This document shows positions 29,766 to 40,134 of a stretch of DNA of 64,000 bases, piece by piece. Positions within the stretch are counted from its first letter, which is position 1. Each line of letters opens with the position of its first letter. The notes beneath the pieces were generated by a model. That model was not told where the DNA came from. It was given only the letters and a program-made list of their open reading frames with translations, and did not search any database. A program made the translations under genes and the position numbers. The DNA comes from Micropruina sp. (GTDB taxonomy: Bacteria > Actinomycetota > Actinomycetes > Propionibacteriales > Propionibacteriaceae). The DNA lies in assembly GCA_016711105.1 (NCBI GenBank), contig JADJTO010000034.1, forward strand, positions 1-64,000, given 5' to 3'.

Positions 29766-31372
29766 CTAGCCGGTGGACCGCCGACGAAACCAAGGGATGC
29801 TGGTCAGCGTGACATCGAGGTCGATCGTCGCCGGTCCGGTGAACACGGGCTGCGCTTCGTCTGATCCGCCAGCCAACACCCACTCGCCAGGGGCAGAACG
29901 ACCCGCCGTTTCATCGCTCCACGCTCCAGCACCGGCGCCGCCAGAATGTTTGCGCCGATCATGAATTGATCCCTCACGTCGTCATAGCCGGCGAAGTGAA
30001 AGGCCAGCGGTCGAACGATCGGCTCACCCGTCGTGGCGGCAGCCCTGGCGAGGTCAAGAATCTCGGGAACCAACTGTTGATGCAGCTCCACAGCCGCCAT
30101 CACCGCGCCGAAGTGGAGGTCGTCCAGAGCGCGCTTGGGTGACATCGAGAACTGAATCATCGGGAACAGTGCTGCGCATTGCGCGTAGCGGACGAACAGT
30201 TCCTGATCGGTGTCCGGATGCCCGGCCGCGAAGCCGAGTTCGCCCCCACCGACCATGTCTGGGCAGTTGAAGGGATGCCCGATCAGCCCCTGCGCGATGG
30301 ATTCGGGAATCAGCGACAGCAGTCCGTCCGCACCCCACGTGGCCGGCTTGTCGTGCAGTCGCTGGGCCAGCGGTTGGCCACCCATCTTCCAGCAGGCGCG
30401 GTACTCGTTGAACGCGTATCTGACGCCGAGCTTCGCCCACGCTTCGCAATGATCGGTGGGGGTGGCTCCGATGGCTGAGACGTCGTCATCCCGGTAGTGG
30501 CGCAGGTCGCCACCGTCGAATTTGAACCCGTCGACGCCGTAGTCAGCGACCAGTGCGTCCAGCTCGGACTGCAGCCAGGTCACCGCGTCGGGGTTCGTCA
30601 CGTCCATGATCGCGCTGAACCCGTTCCACCATTCTCGGACGACGGGGGCGCCGTCAGCCTGGGTCAGCAGCAGACGCCGTGCACGAAGTTCGCGGAAGAC
30701 GTCGCTATCGGCGCTGACGAAGGGGACCAGCCACAACATCACCGTGCAGCCCCATGCGTGCAGTTGGTCGACCATGACGGCTGGATCGGGGAATCGGGCG
30801 AAATCGAAACGCCAGGTGCCGTAGGCCGTCGACCAACGGTCATCGATCATGACCAATCCTGGTGGGAATCCGGCGTCAAGAAGGTCGCGGACGTAGGTGA
30901 GCACGGCCTCCTGGGTCGGCCAATACGGCATCTCGATCCAGGTGTTGTACTGCGGGCCGGTGAACATTGCTTCGGCGGGTGTCGTCCCCGAGGCCGGGAA
31001 ATGCGCGGCCGAGGCGGCGTGAAATGCAGCGTCCAATCCGCCGTCAACTTGGTGAACGTCGATGTCGACACCTTCAAGGCGCAGCACGCCGTCCGCGAAC
31101 TCATAGCTGAACGGATTCTCGGACCACACATAACGGCCCCGGTTGGATAACAACAACGGCGCCGACTGGTTGGCGCCGTGTTCTGGCGCGTCGACTAATC
31201 CTGCGTTGGTCGCCAGGTCACGACGATGCGCGGTCAGCCCAAACGGCATCGCCTGCCCATCGCTGACGGCGCCACCCCACCACCGCTCGCCGGCAAGCAA
31301 ATCCACCTGCACGGGGCCCGGCTGTCGCGACTCCGCGTGGTTTCCCGGGTCACTCTCGATTTCTGGTGCCAT
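29766..31372 (-). CDS. Glycoside hydrolase family 31 enzyme (frameshifted in this sequence)
   Basis: About 535 residues from ATG 31372 (preceded by GGAGGG at the right distance); a GTG at 31420 would add 16 residues. The TIM-barrel catalytic core shows PGLVMIDDRWSTAYG, WGCTVMLWLVPFVSADS and the nucleophile motif VDGFKFDGGDLRHY, typical of GH31 alpha-glycosidases. There is no signal peptide, so it is cytoplasmic. Shorter than classical 700-800 residue GH31 enzymes. One C is missing in the CTGCCCCTGG run near 29892; the true end is in another frame and finishes at TAG 29766 (TSIPWFRRRSTG). Substrate unknown. Confidence 0.85.
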
Positions 31373-31453
31373 TGCCCTCATCCCTCCGATTGACCCCGGC
31401 GCCACCCTCACGTCGCTCACTCACCACCGTAAAGCGTCGCCGGGTGCCGAGAC

Positions 31454-32194
31454 TCAGTCGCGGGCGTAGCGGCGGACGAAGTTGGCCAGAATCCGGTGCT
31501 GCGATCCGTTCACCCCGGAGTTGCGGGCCATCGCGACCAGATCCTCCAACTCATCGGGGTGGAAGTAGCCGGCGTGGGAGTAGATCCGCATCCGGTTCTC
31601 CAGATCGTCGGCGTCCAATTCGGGGTGGAACTGGGTGACGTAGACGTTGGCGCCGTGCCGGTACATCTGCACCGGGCAGGCGGTGCCGGTGGCCAGCATC
31701 AGCACACCAGGGGGCACCCCGTTGCAGGCCTCTTTGTGGCCGACGAACGCCTCGAAGGTCTCGGGCACCCCGTCCAGCACCGGGTCCCCGGCCGCTGCGG
31801 AGGTGAGGCTGATCTGGGTCGCCCCGGCCGTTTCGCCGTAGGTTTTGTCGACCACGCCGCCCAGGTGCACGGTCACCGTGCCGATCCCGTAACACATGCC
31901 CAGGAACGGGAAGTCCTCCTCGACCACCCGATCGACCAGGGCGCGAAGGTCCGCCTCGACTCGAAGCTGCAGCGGTGTCTTGCGCGAGTCGGAGATGTTG
32001 AACGGTGAGCCGCCCAGCAGCAGGCCGGAATAGTCGGCCAGGTTCAACTCCGGCAGCGGACTCGCCTCCACCCGCAGGTGCACCAGGTCGTTCGAGCCCA
32101 GCCGCGCGTGGCGGCGAACTGCCTCAACCTCGCCTCGCGTGGCCTCGTCATGGTCGCGGGTCGTGAGAATCAGGAACGGTTTCACGCCCGACAC
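31454..32194 (-). CDS. Class I glutamine amidotransferase (GMP synthase-like)
   Basis: 246 residues from GTG 32194. The nucleophile elbow FLGMCYGIGTV holds the catalytic Cys (about residue 97), and VTQFHPELDADDL holds the catalytic His; oxyanion-region sequence SGLLLGGSPFNISD precedes. Stand-alone GATases of this type hydrolyse gamma-glutamyl amide or peptide bonds. The start lies two bases after the YbdK stop, so the two are one operon, suggesting action on gamma-glutamyl compounds. That coupling is inference. Confidence 0.85.
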   Translation of the reverse strand: MSGVKPFLILTTRDHDEATRGEVEAVRRHARLGSNDLVHLRVEASPLPELNLADYSGLLLGGSPFNISDSRKTPLQLRVEADLRALVDRVVEEDFPFLGMCYGIGTVTVHLGGVVDKTYGETAGATQISLTSAAAGDPVLDGVPETFEAFVGHKEACNGVPPGVLMLATGTACPVQMYRHGANVYVTQFHPELDADDLENRMRIYSHAGYFHPDELEDLVAMARNSGVNGSQHRILANFVRRYARD

Positions 32195-32195
32195 G

Positions 32196-33347
32196 TTAGC
32201 CCCCCACTTTCGGCGCCCAGGTCGGACGAGCGGCGCCCGTTTCCGCCAGCAGGCTCCGGACGACCGCGCGCAGGTCCCCGCCGTTGGCCGCGGCTACCGC
32301 CCGCTGCCGGGCATAACTCGGGCCACGGGTGGCCAGGACCTCGCAGAAGGCCAACTCGTCCTCGCATCCCAGCTCGCGAGCGATCGGTGCCAGCTTCTCC
32401 AGCCACTCGAACAGGCCTTCGGTCAACGGACGAGTCGGACGCACGTGCAACCGGTGGGTGACCACGTCGGTGTCCAGCCCGAACCGGGCGGCCCGCCACT
32501 TGTTCTCCTTCATGAACCACACCGGCAGCCGAGAGATCAGCCGGCCGTCGTCCAACTCGCGCGACATCCATTCGGCCAGGCATTGGGTGAGCGCGGTCAG
32601 CGCGCCCAACTCGGCGAAGGTGGGCACCGAATCCAGCACCCGGTTCTCCACCGTGCCGAAGGTGGACGGACGGACGTCCCAGCGGATCTCGTTCGGCGCT
32701 GAGATCATGCCGGCCAGCTCCAGCTCGTCGGCGTAGGCCTGGAACTCCTCCCAGGAATCCATCGGGTAGGGCAGCCCGTTGGTCGGCAGTTGCTGGAACA
32801 GCATGGTGCGCTGCGAGGCGAAGCCGCTGTCTTCGCCCTCCCAGAACGGCGAGGACGCGGACAGGGCCAGGAAGTAGGGCGAGAACCGGGCCAGGCCGTA
32901 GGTGATCGGCAGCGCCTTGGACCGATGGTCGACCCCGACGTGGATGTGGGTGCCGAAGATCGCCATCTGGCGGCCCCAGTAGGCGTTGCGCTCCTTGACC
33001 ACGTTGTAGCGCCAGAAGTCGAACGGCTGCTGGTCGGCGGAACGGCTGAACGGGTGACCGCCAGAACCCAGGAGCGCTACCCCGAGCGGGTCGGTCACCG
33101 TCCGCACCTGGGCCATGCTCTCGGCGAGGTCGGCCAGCGCCTCATCGACCCGGCTGTGCACCCCGGTCACGAGTTCGATCATGTTCTGCAGGTACTCGCG
33201 ATGAACCCGGGTGCTGCCGGGCTCGATCGAATCCAGGATCGGCTGCGCGGCGGGGGTCAGCTCTAGGCTGGTCGAGTCGACCAGGGCCAACTCCCACTCG
33301 ATCCCGATGCTGCCTGATCGCGGCGAGGGGACGAAGTCGAACTGCAT
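32196..33347 (-). CDS. YbdK-type glutamate--cysteine ligase-like carboxylate-amine ligase
   Basis: 383 residues from ATG 33347 (MQFDFVPSPRSGSIGIEWEL). The GCS2 fold signature GIEWELALVDSTSLELTP is followed by FGTHIHVGVDHRSKALP and later FGTVENRVLDSVPTFAELGA. YbdK-like enzymes form gamma-glutamyl amides with ATP; weak glutamate-cysteine ligase activity is known for the E. coli member. In Actinobacteria, which use mycothiol, the physiological substrate is unclear. Translationally adjacent to the glutamine amidotransferase. Confidence 0.88.
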   Translation of the reverse strand: MQFDFVPSPRSGSIGIEWELALVDSTSLELTPAAQPILDSIEPGSTRVHREYLQNMIELVTGVHSRVDEALADLAESMAQVRTVTDPLGVALLGSGGHPFSRSADQQPFDFWRYNVVKERNAYWGRQMAIFGTHIHVGVDHRSKALPITYGLARFSPYFLALSASSPFWEGEDSGFASQRTMLFQQLPTNGLPYPMDSWEEFQAYADELELAGMISAPNEIRWDVRPSTFGTVENRVLDSVPTFAELGALTALTQCLAEWMSRELDDGRLISRLPVWFMKENKWRAARFGLDTDVVTHRLHVRPTRPLTEGLFEWLEKLAPIARELGCEDELAFCEVLATRGPSYARQRAVAAANGGDLRAVVRSLLAETGAARPTWAPKVGG

Positions 33348-33556
33348 GGACCTCTCCGTCCTTGGGCGACTGCTCGGCAGGAGTGTAGCCCGGACGGACG
33401 GCTGACGCCCCGAAGCCCCACGAGGTGACGCCCTTTGCCGTGTGGATCTCGCCAACAGAGCCGCCGGCCCGCGGCTGGACGAGCGCCCCTCCCGGTCCCC
33501 GTTCGCCGGGACGGACGGGGACCGGGCGTGCGCTGCCCACGAGCGGCGCCGCAGAC

Positions 33557-35041
33557 TCAGCGAGCGGCAGCTGGCTGGGCGAGCACTCCCCCGAAGAGTC
33601 GAGCGTAGCTCTGGGTTTCCGGGCTGGGGTGGTCGAAGTTCAGCGAGTCCCAGGTGGTCAGGTTGCGGGTGTAGCTGACCGAGCCTCGCCACGTGCCGGG
33701 GCCGATCTCGTCAGGGGTGCTGACGATGAGTCCGTCGGTCGAGCCCGGCAGGTAGGAGAGAACCGTGCCGAAATGGTCTTTGACGTCGGCCCTCCCAGGG
33801 ACGCCGGGGGAGTACTGGCTGATTCTGATGGCGGGGAGCCTGGGTGAGGTGTTGATCGGAACGAGAGTCACGCTGCCTGCTCTGGTGATGGTGCCGACTC
33901 GATCCCCTGGTGTCCCGATCGCCACCGAGATCTGGTCGTGCAGGTTCTTCACGATGCTGACTGCGTAGCCGAAGCGGTCGACGTCCTCGTTGGAGCCGGG
34001 AATCCCGGGGGTGTCTTGGTGCAGGCTGCGGCCGGGGGTGTAGACCCTGGTCGCCTCATCCCAGGTCCCCAATTGCACCGATCCCGCGTCAGAGACGTCG
34101 CCGATGTCCTCGGCGGAGGAAGAGATGGCCAGGTGGCCGTCGCGGAGCGCGACCGCCTCCCCGAAACCGTCACCATCCTCGGCTGCGCCGGGGACACCGG
34201 CGGTGTTCTGGGTGATCCTCTGGCCTGTGAAGCTGGTCGGTTCGGCGGCGGTGGCACTCAGGATCGTCACCGAGCCGGCGTTCACCGCCGTCCCCACATC
34301 GTCGATGGCGTCACCGTCGACGATCGTCCGGCCCTTGCCGGCCAGATTACCGCCGAACCCTCCGCTGAGCGCGGGCACCCCGGGCACTCCGGGTGACCCA
34401 CGGGTGATCCGGGTCTCGCGGGTCAGGGTCGTGTCACCCGGTGCCGAGTGGTACACGTAGATCGCTCCGGCCCACTGGTGGCCGGACACGGTGGACCACG
34501 GGGCCCCGACCACGACCTGTTGGTGGGTGCGGACCCATGCGGTGCCGTTCCACTCCTGGGGGGCAAGGACGAGCAGGCTGGCGCCGAAGAGTCCCGCCCC
34601 CGTGGGGGCTTCTTTGATGGTGGCGTTCACCAGCGTTCCGGACGGGCTACCGAAGGCCAGATAGATGGCGCCCTTGCCGCTGTTGCGCCCCGAGGCGCCG
34701 ATCACCAGGTCGGAGCACCCGTCCAGGTTGAGGTCAGCCGTCGCGACCGCGTTGCCGAAGGCGTCAGAGGTGGCCGAGGAGGGCAGGCCCAGACTGGCCG
34801 CGGTGACCAGTGATCGAGTGCCGTCGCTGAGCAGCATGTCGACCCCGCCGCGACGGCCGTCCAGGGCAGGAATGCCGGTCACCACGTCCGCTATGCCGTC
34901 GGAGTTGATGTCGCCGACCACTCGGTTGAGTGGATCACAGGCGGCGGCGTGGGCTGGTGTGGACGGCCCCGATAGTAGGAGCGGGACGGCGAGGAGGGCG
35001 GCTGCCGCGAGGCGGGCTGCACGTGAGGCGAGGGTGATCAT
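33557..35041 (-). CDS. Secreted FG-GAP repeat protein, paralog 1
   Basis: 494 residues, intact frame. Signal peptide LAAAALLAVPLLLSGPSTPAHAAA. The mature part starts CDPLNRVVGDINSDGIADV and consists of about seven FG-GAP/VCBS-like repeats, each with DxNxDGxxD or F-G-x-A-V plus G-x-P elements (DLNLDGCSDLVIGASGRNSG; EDVDRFGYAVSIVKN). This predicts a calcium-binding beta-propeller like integrin alpha subunits. It ends TRNLTTWDSLNFDHP...FGGVLAQPAAAR without a membrane anchor. First of four tandem same-strand paralogs, each with its own signal peptide. Likely a secreted or wall-associated protein of unknown partner. Confidence 0.85.
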   Translation of the reverse strand: MITLASRAARLAAAALLAVPLLLSGPSTPAHAAACDPLNRVVGDINSDGIADVVTGIPALDGRRGGVDMLLSDGTRSLVTAASLGLPSSATSDAFGNAVATADLNLDGCSDLVIGASGRNSGKGAIYLAFGSPSGTLVNATIKEAPTGAGLFGASLLVLAPQEWNGTAWVRTHQQVVVGAPWSTVSGHQWAGAIYVYHSAPGDTTLTRETRITRGSPGVPGVPALSGGFGGNLAGKGRTIVDGDAIDDVGTAVNAGSVTILSATAAEPTSFTGQRITQNTAGVPGAAEDGDGFGEAVALRDGHLAISSSAEDIGDVSDAGSVQLGTWDEATRVYTPGRSLHQDTPGIPGSNEDVDRFGYAVSIVKNLHDQISVAIGTPGDRVGTITRAGSVTLVPINTSPRLPAIRISQYSPGVPGRADVKDHFGTVLSYLPGSTDGLIVSTPDEIGPGTWRGSVSYTRNLTTWDSLNFDHPSPETQSYARLFGGVLAQPAAAR

Positions 35042-35228
35042 GCGGGGTGTCCTTTCGGTGGCCGCCCAATGTCCGGGGACGAGCGGGCGGAGTTCGGTTA
35101 GTCGTCTAGGTCAGTTCGATAAGTCGCCAGCCCACGGACGCGCCCTTTCGGTCGGTCCCCGGTTCGCCGTGACGGACGGGTGCCCGACCGAGAGGGCTAG
35201 CGATGCCTCAGGAGCAACGGCCTGTGAC

Positions 35229-36714
35229 TCAGCCGATGGCAGTTGGCTGGGCGAGCACGTCCCCGAACAGGCGTTGGTTGATCAGGGTTCCGGGACTGGG
35301 GTGGTCGAAGTTCAGCGACTCCCAGGCGTTGAGGTTGCGGGTGTAGGAGACCAAGCCTTTCCACGTTGTGGGGCCGGTCTCCCTGGGTGTTCCGACCATG
35401 AGTCCGTCCGTCGAGCCCGGCAGGTAGGACAGTGTCGTTCCGAACTCGTCGTTGTAGTTGGCGTCATCGGGGACGCCGGGTGAGTATTGGCTGAACCTTG
35501 TGGCGGGGAGCGTGGGTGTGGCGTTGATCGGGACGAGGGTCACGCTGCCTGCTCTGGTGATGGTGCCGACCCGATCCCCGGGCGTCCCGATAGCGACAGA
35601 GGTCTGGTCGTGGAGGTTCTTCCCGATGGTGACTGCGGTTCCGAAACGGTCGCCGGCCTCGTTGGAGCCTGGAATCCCGGGGGCGTTCTGGTGCAGGTTG
35701 CGGCCTGGGGTGTAGACCCTCGTCTCCTCATCCCACCTCCCCAGTTGCACCGCTCCCGAAGAGACGACGCCGTCGAGCTTTTCGTAGGGGGATGCGATGG
35801 CCAGGTGACCGTCGCGGAGCGCGATTCGCCCCACCGAACCCATCCTCCGCCTCGGCGTAGCCGGGCACTCCGGCGGTGTTCTGGGTGATCTCCTTGCCGG
35901 TGAAAGTGGTTGGGTCGGCGGCGGCGGCACTCAGGATCGTCACCGAGCCGGCGTAGAGCTTCGTCCCCACATAGTCCGTTGGGGCACCCACCACGATCGT
36001 TCGGCCCTCGCCGGCCAGGATGCGGCCGAACTGCCCGGCGGACCTGGGCACCCCGGGCACTCCGGGTGACCCGCGGGTGATCTGGGTCTGGTTGGTCAGC
36101 GTCGTGTCGCCCGGTTCCGCGTGGTACACGTAGGTCGCCCCAGCCCACGGGTGGCTGTACACCTCGGATGCCGGGGCTCCGACGACGATCTGTTGGTGGG
36201 TGCCTACCCATGCGGTGCCGTTCCACTCCTGGGGGGCGAGCACGAGAATGCTGGCGCCGAAGTGCGCCGCCCCCGTGGGGGCTTGTTTGATGGTGGCATT
36301 GACCAGGGTGCCGGACGTGCTGCCGAAGGCCAGGTAGATGGCGCCCGCGGAGTTGCTGTGCGACTGGGCGCCGATGATCAGGTCGGAGCAGCCGTCCAGG
36401 TTGAGGTCGGCCGTGGTGACCGCTGAGCCGAAGTTGTCCCCGCGGGCCGAGGCTGGAAGGCCGAGACTCTCGGCGGTGATGAACGAGCGCGTGCCGTCGC
36501 TGAGCAGCAGGTCGACCCCGCCGCTCCAGTAGTCGAATCTAGGAACGCCGGTCACGACATCCGCCAGGCCGTCGGAGTTGATGTCGCCGACCACTCGGTT
36601 GAGCGGGTCGCAGGCGGCGGCATGGGCTGGTGCGGACGGCCCCGCCAGGAGGAGCGGTAGGGCGAGAAGGGCGGCTGCTCCGAGTCGAGCGGCACGTGTG
36701 GTGGGGGAGAGCAT
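35229..36714 (-). CDS. Secreted FG-GAP repeat protein, paralog 2 (frameshifted in this sequence)
   Basis: About 494 residues after correction, collinear with paralog 1 over the full length, including the signal peptide (LGAAALLALPLLLAGPSAPAHAAA), CDPLNRVVGDINSDGLADV and the tail RLFGDVLAQPTAIG. One extra A near 35828 (GGGGCGAATCGCG) shifts the frame after GVPGYAEAEDGFGG; the next frame resumes IALRDGHLAIASPYEK, exactly where paralog 1 has VALRDGHLAISSSAED. Spacing to paralog 1 is 187 bases. Confidence 0.82.
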
Positions 36715-36868
36715 GGGGTTCCCTTCGGCCTGGAATCAACGAGAAGCCAGACGTAGCCACGCTATAGCAACCTGCGTACCGATGGAGGGCGATGCCAGCG
36801 CACACATGATCCGTTCGCCTCTGTCATCGGGCCGAGAGGCGAGCGGATGCAACGCGTGGCGTCCGAAC

Positions 36869-38354
36869 TCAGCGAGCGGTCGTCGGCTGAGCCAGCACTC
36901 CCCCGAACGAGGCAAAGCTGATGCTGGTGCCCGGGCTGAGGTAGGCCAGGCTCAGCGGGCTCCAGGTGGTCAGGTTGCGGGTATAGGTGACCGAGCCCGT
37001 CCACGTGTTTGAGCCGATGGTCTCGTGAGGTGCGCCGACGACCAGTCCCTCAGTGGAGACCGGAAGGTACGACAGGGCCGTTCCGAACGCGTCGTCGGTT
37101 TCGGCATTGTCGGGGATGCCGGGCGAGTACTGGCTGAGGCGAAGGGCCGGGAGCGTGGGTGAGGCGTTGATCGGTACGAGGGTCACGCTGCCCGCCTTCT
37201 CGATGATGCCGACGCGATCCCCGGGGGTGCCGATCGCCACTGAGGTCTGGTCGTGCAGGTTCTTCACGATGGTCACCGCAGCCCCGAACTGGTCACTGCG
37301 CTCGTTTGAGCCAGGAATGCCGGCGGAGTCCTGGTGCAGGCTGCGGCCAGGGGTGTAGACCCTCGTGTCGGCGTTCCACGTCCCTAGTTGCACCACGCCG
37401 GCGGCCGTGATGCCGGCGACGTTCTCGGTGGGGGGCAGCGATCACCAGGTGGCCGTCGCGGAGCGCCACCGCCCCGCCGAACTGGTCGTACTCCTCGGCG
37501 TACCCCGGCACCCCGGCGGTGTCCTGGGTGATCCTCTTGCCGGTGAAGGTGGACGGGTCTGCGGCGGTGGAGCTCAGGAGTGTCACCGAGCCGGCGTCGG
37601 GCGCCGTCCCGACCGACTCCCCTGGCGTACCCACGACGATCGTCCGGCCCTCCCCGGCCAGGGTGGTGCCGAAGGCCTCCCCGTCCTCGGGCACGTCGGG
37701 AACCCCGAGCGACGCCTGAGTGAGCTGGGCCACGTTGGTCAGAGCCGTATCGCCGGCCGCCGAGTGGAACACATAGATCGCCCCGGCGAAGGGGTGGCTG
37801 TACACGTCGGACTGGGGGGCGCCGACGACGACCCGTTGATGGGTGCGCACCCATGACGTGCCGTTCCACTCCTCGGGGGCGAGGACGACCAGGCTGGAGC
37901 CGAAGCCGCGAGCCCCCGTGGGGGCGTCCCTGATCGTGGCGTTGACCAGGGTGCCGGACGAGGTGCCGAAGGCGAGGTAGATCGCCCCCGTGCCGTTGCG
38001 CTCCGGGGCGCCGATCACCAGGTCAGCGCAGCCGTCCAGGTTGAGGTCGGCCGTCGTGACGGCGGTGCCGAAGTAGTCGCCGGGGGCCGAGGCGGGCAGG
38101 CCCAGACTGACGGCCGTGATGAACGATCGCGTGCCGTTGCTGAGCAGTACGTCGACCCCGCCCTGCTTGTTGTCGATGCGGGGAACGCCGGTGACTACGT
38201 CCGATACCCCGTCGGAGTTGATGTCGCCTGCCACGTGGTTGAGGGGATCGCAGGCGGCGGCCTCTGCCGCTGACGTCGGCCCGGCTAGGAGAACAGGGAG
38301 AGTGAGCAGGACGGCTGCGCCGAGCCGAGCGGCACGCAACGAGGGGGAGGTCAT
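36869..38354 (-). CDS. Secreted FG-GAP repeat protein, paralog 3 (frameshifted in this sequence)
   Basis: About 494 residues from ATG 38354 (MTSPSLRAARLGAAVLLTLP). Signal peptide, CDPLNHVAGDINSDGVSDV and the propeller repeats as in its neighbours; it ends FGGVLAQPTTAR. One extra C near 37431 (GCCCCCCACC) interrupts the frame between HLVIAAP and TENVAGITAAGVVQLGTW. The N-terminal extension to 38381 has no good ribosome-binding site, so the shorter start is preferred. Confidence 0.82.
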
Positions 38355-38558
38355 GGGGGGCCTTTCGGTTACTGTCGTCACCGGACAACAGACATAGCGA
38401 CCCTATAGCACGCCACGAGCGGATGGGAGGCAAACCTCCGGCACACCGTTCGTCCGCGCCCCCGGCCACCTACGCGCCTGTCAGATGGACGCCTGTCGGA
38501 CGGCCGACAGGTGCCCCGGCGAGGGGGCTCGCGATGCTCCAGAAGCGGCGGCGCAGCC

Positions 38559-40060
38559 TCAGCCACCTGCCCCCGGCAGGGCGAGCACCCCCGAAGAAGG
38601 TGTCGCTGGGAATGTCCGGCCCCCGTGTCCTCCAACAGCAGCGTGTACCAGTTGGTCAGGTTGCGGGTGTAGGTGACGCTGCCCGCATCGCCGATCGCGC
38701 CGATGTCTTCGCCCGGTGTACCGATCACGAGCCCGTCCGTCATGCCTTCGCCGTCGTCCAGGTCGCCGGGCAGGTAGGTGAGGGCGGCGCCGAACAGGTC
38801 GCCGGCCTCGGCCACTCCCGGGATGCCGGTCGAGTTCTGGGTGTAGGTCTTGGCCGGACGCGCCGGCGTCCCGTTGATCCGGACGATGGTGACGCTGCCC
38901 GCATCGAGGACCGCGCCGACGTTCTCACCGGGCGCCCCGATGGCGACGGTGGTCTGGTCGTACAGGTTGTTCACGATGGTCAGGGCTGCGCCGAAGTAGT
39001 CGCCGTCCTCGTTGGAACCCGGAATCCCGGACGAGTCCTGACTCAGGCTGCCGCCGGGGGTGTAGACGCGGGTGGTCTGATTCCACAGACCCTTCTGGAC
39101 GATGCCCGTGTTGGAGTCGCTGCCGACGTCTTCGCCAGGAGCGCCGATCACCACGTAGCTGGCCTGCATCGCCAGGGCCTCACCGAAGTTGTCGCCGGCC
39201 TCGGCGGTGCCGGGGACGCCGATGGTGTTCTGGGTGATGGCCTTGCCCGAGAAGGTGAACGGGTTGGCCGTCGTTGAGCTGAGGAAGGTGACCGAGCCCG
39301 CGCCGTTGGCGGCGCCGACCGCCTCGTCCGGGGTGCCGATGACGATCGTCCGGCCATCGCCGGCCAGGGTGGTGCCGAAGCGGTCGAAGTCTTCGGAGGT
39401 GCCAGGGACCCCGGCGGAGTTCTGGCTGAGCCGGATCATGTCGGTCAGCGCTGAGTCGCCCGGCATCGAGTGGTACACGTAAATGGCTCCCGCTTCGGCC
39501 TGGCCGGCGTCGTCCGCCGTGGGGGCACCGACGACGACCTGTTGGTGGGTGCGCACCCAGGCTGAGCCGTTCCACACCTCGGGGGCGAGCACCAGCAGGC
39601 TGGCTCCGAAGCTGCCGTGCACGGTGGGGGCGTTCTCGATGGTGGCGTTGATCAGGGAGCCGCCCGCGGTGCCGAAGGCGAGGTAGATGGCACCGTTGCC
39701 GTTGCGTCCGGGGGCGCCGATCACCAGGTCGTCGCAGCCGTCCATGTTCAAGTCGGCGACGGCCACCGCGCTACCGAAATAGTCCCCGGCGGCAGAGGCG
39801 GTCTGCCCGAGGCCGGCGGCGGTGATGAACGAGCGCGTTCCATTGCTGAGCAGCAGGTCGACCGCGCCTCGTCCGTTGTTGTACTCGGGGACGCCCATCA
39901 CCAGATCGGCCACCCCGTCGGAGTTGAGGTCGCCGATCACGTGGTTGTCGGGATCGCACACCGCAGCGTGGGCGGGCGTCGCCGGAGCGGCAACAAGCAG
40001 CGGCGCGGCGAGCAACGCCGCGAAGGTCAAGCGCGCGGCCCGTGGGAAGAGAGCGGACAT
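38559..40060 (-). CDS. Secreted FG-GAP repeat protein, paralog 4 (C-terminal frameshift in this sequence)
   Basis: About 500 residues. Signal peptide LTFAALLAAPLLVAAPATPAHAA; the mature part begins CDPDNHVIGDLNSDGVADL. It has regular FG-GAP repeats, with DVG/NVG-x-x-x-DAGSV turns more regular than in the other three. The frame as given runs on to 38378 into the start of paralog 3 with a non-homologous Arg-rich tail. A missing G near 38617 would bring back an ending SSGVLALPGAGG at TGA 38559, similar in position and pattern to GGVLAQP in the paralogs. Confidence 0.78.
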
Positions 40061-40134
40061 GAGAGGCCTTTCCTGGTTCGTTGTGCAGAGGAGCCCGCTC
40101 GGGGTGTCGCTGATACCGGCTGATCAGGCCACCA

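Noticed and set aside
33348..33692. N-terminal extension of the YbdK-type ligase
   Set aside because: The extra residues read antisense-like low-complexity sequence and overlap the end of FG-GAP paralog 1; the family N-terminus begins at ATG 33347.
38378..38558. Arg-rich C-terminal tail of FG-GAP paralog 4
   Set aside because: It has no counterpart in the three paralogs and overlaps the next gene's start; a one-base correction gives a homologous-looking ending at 38559.
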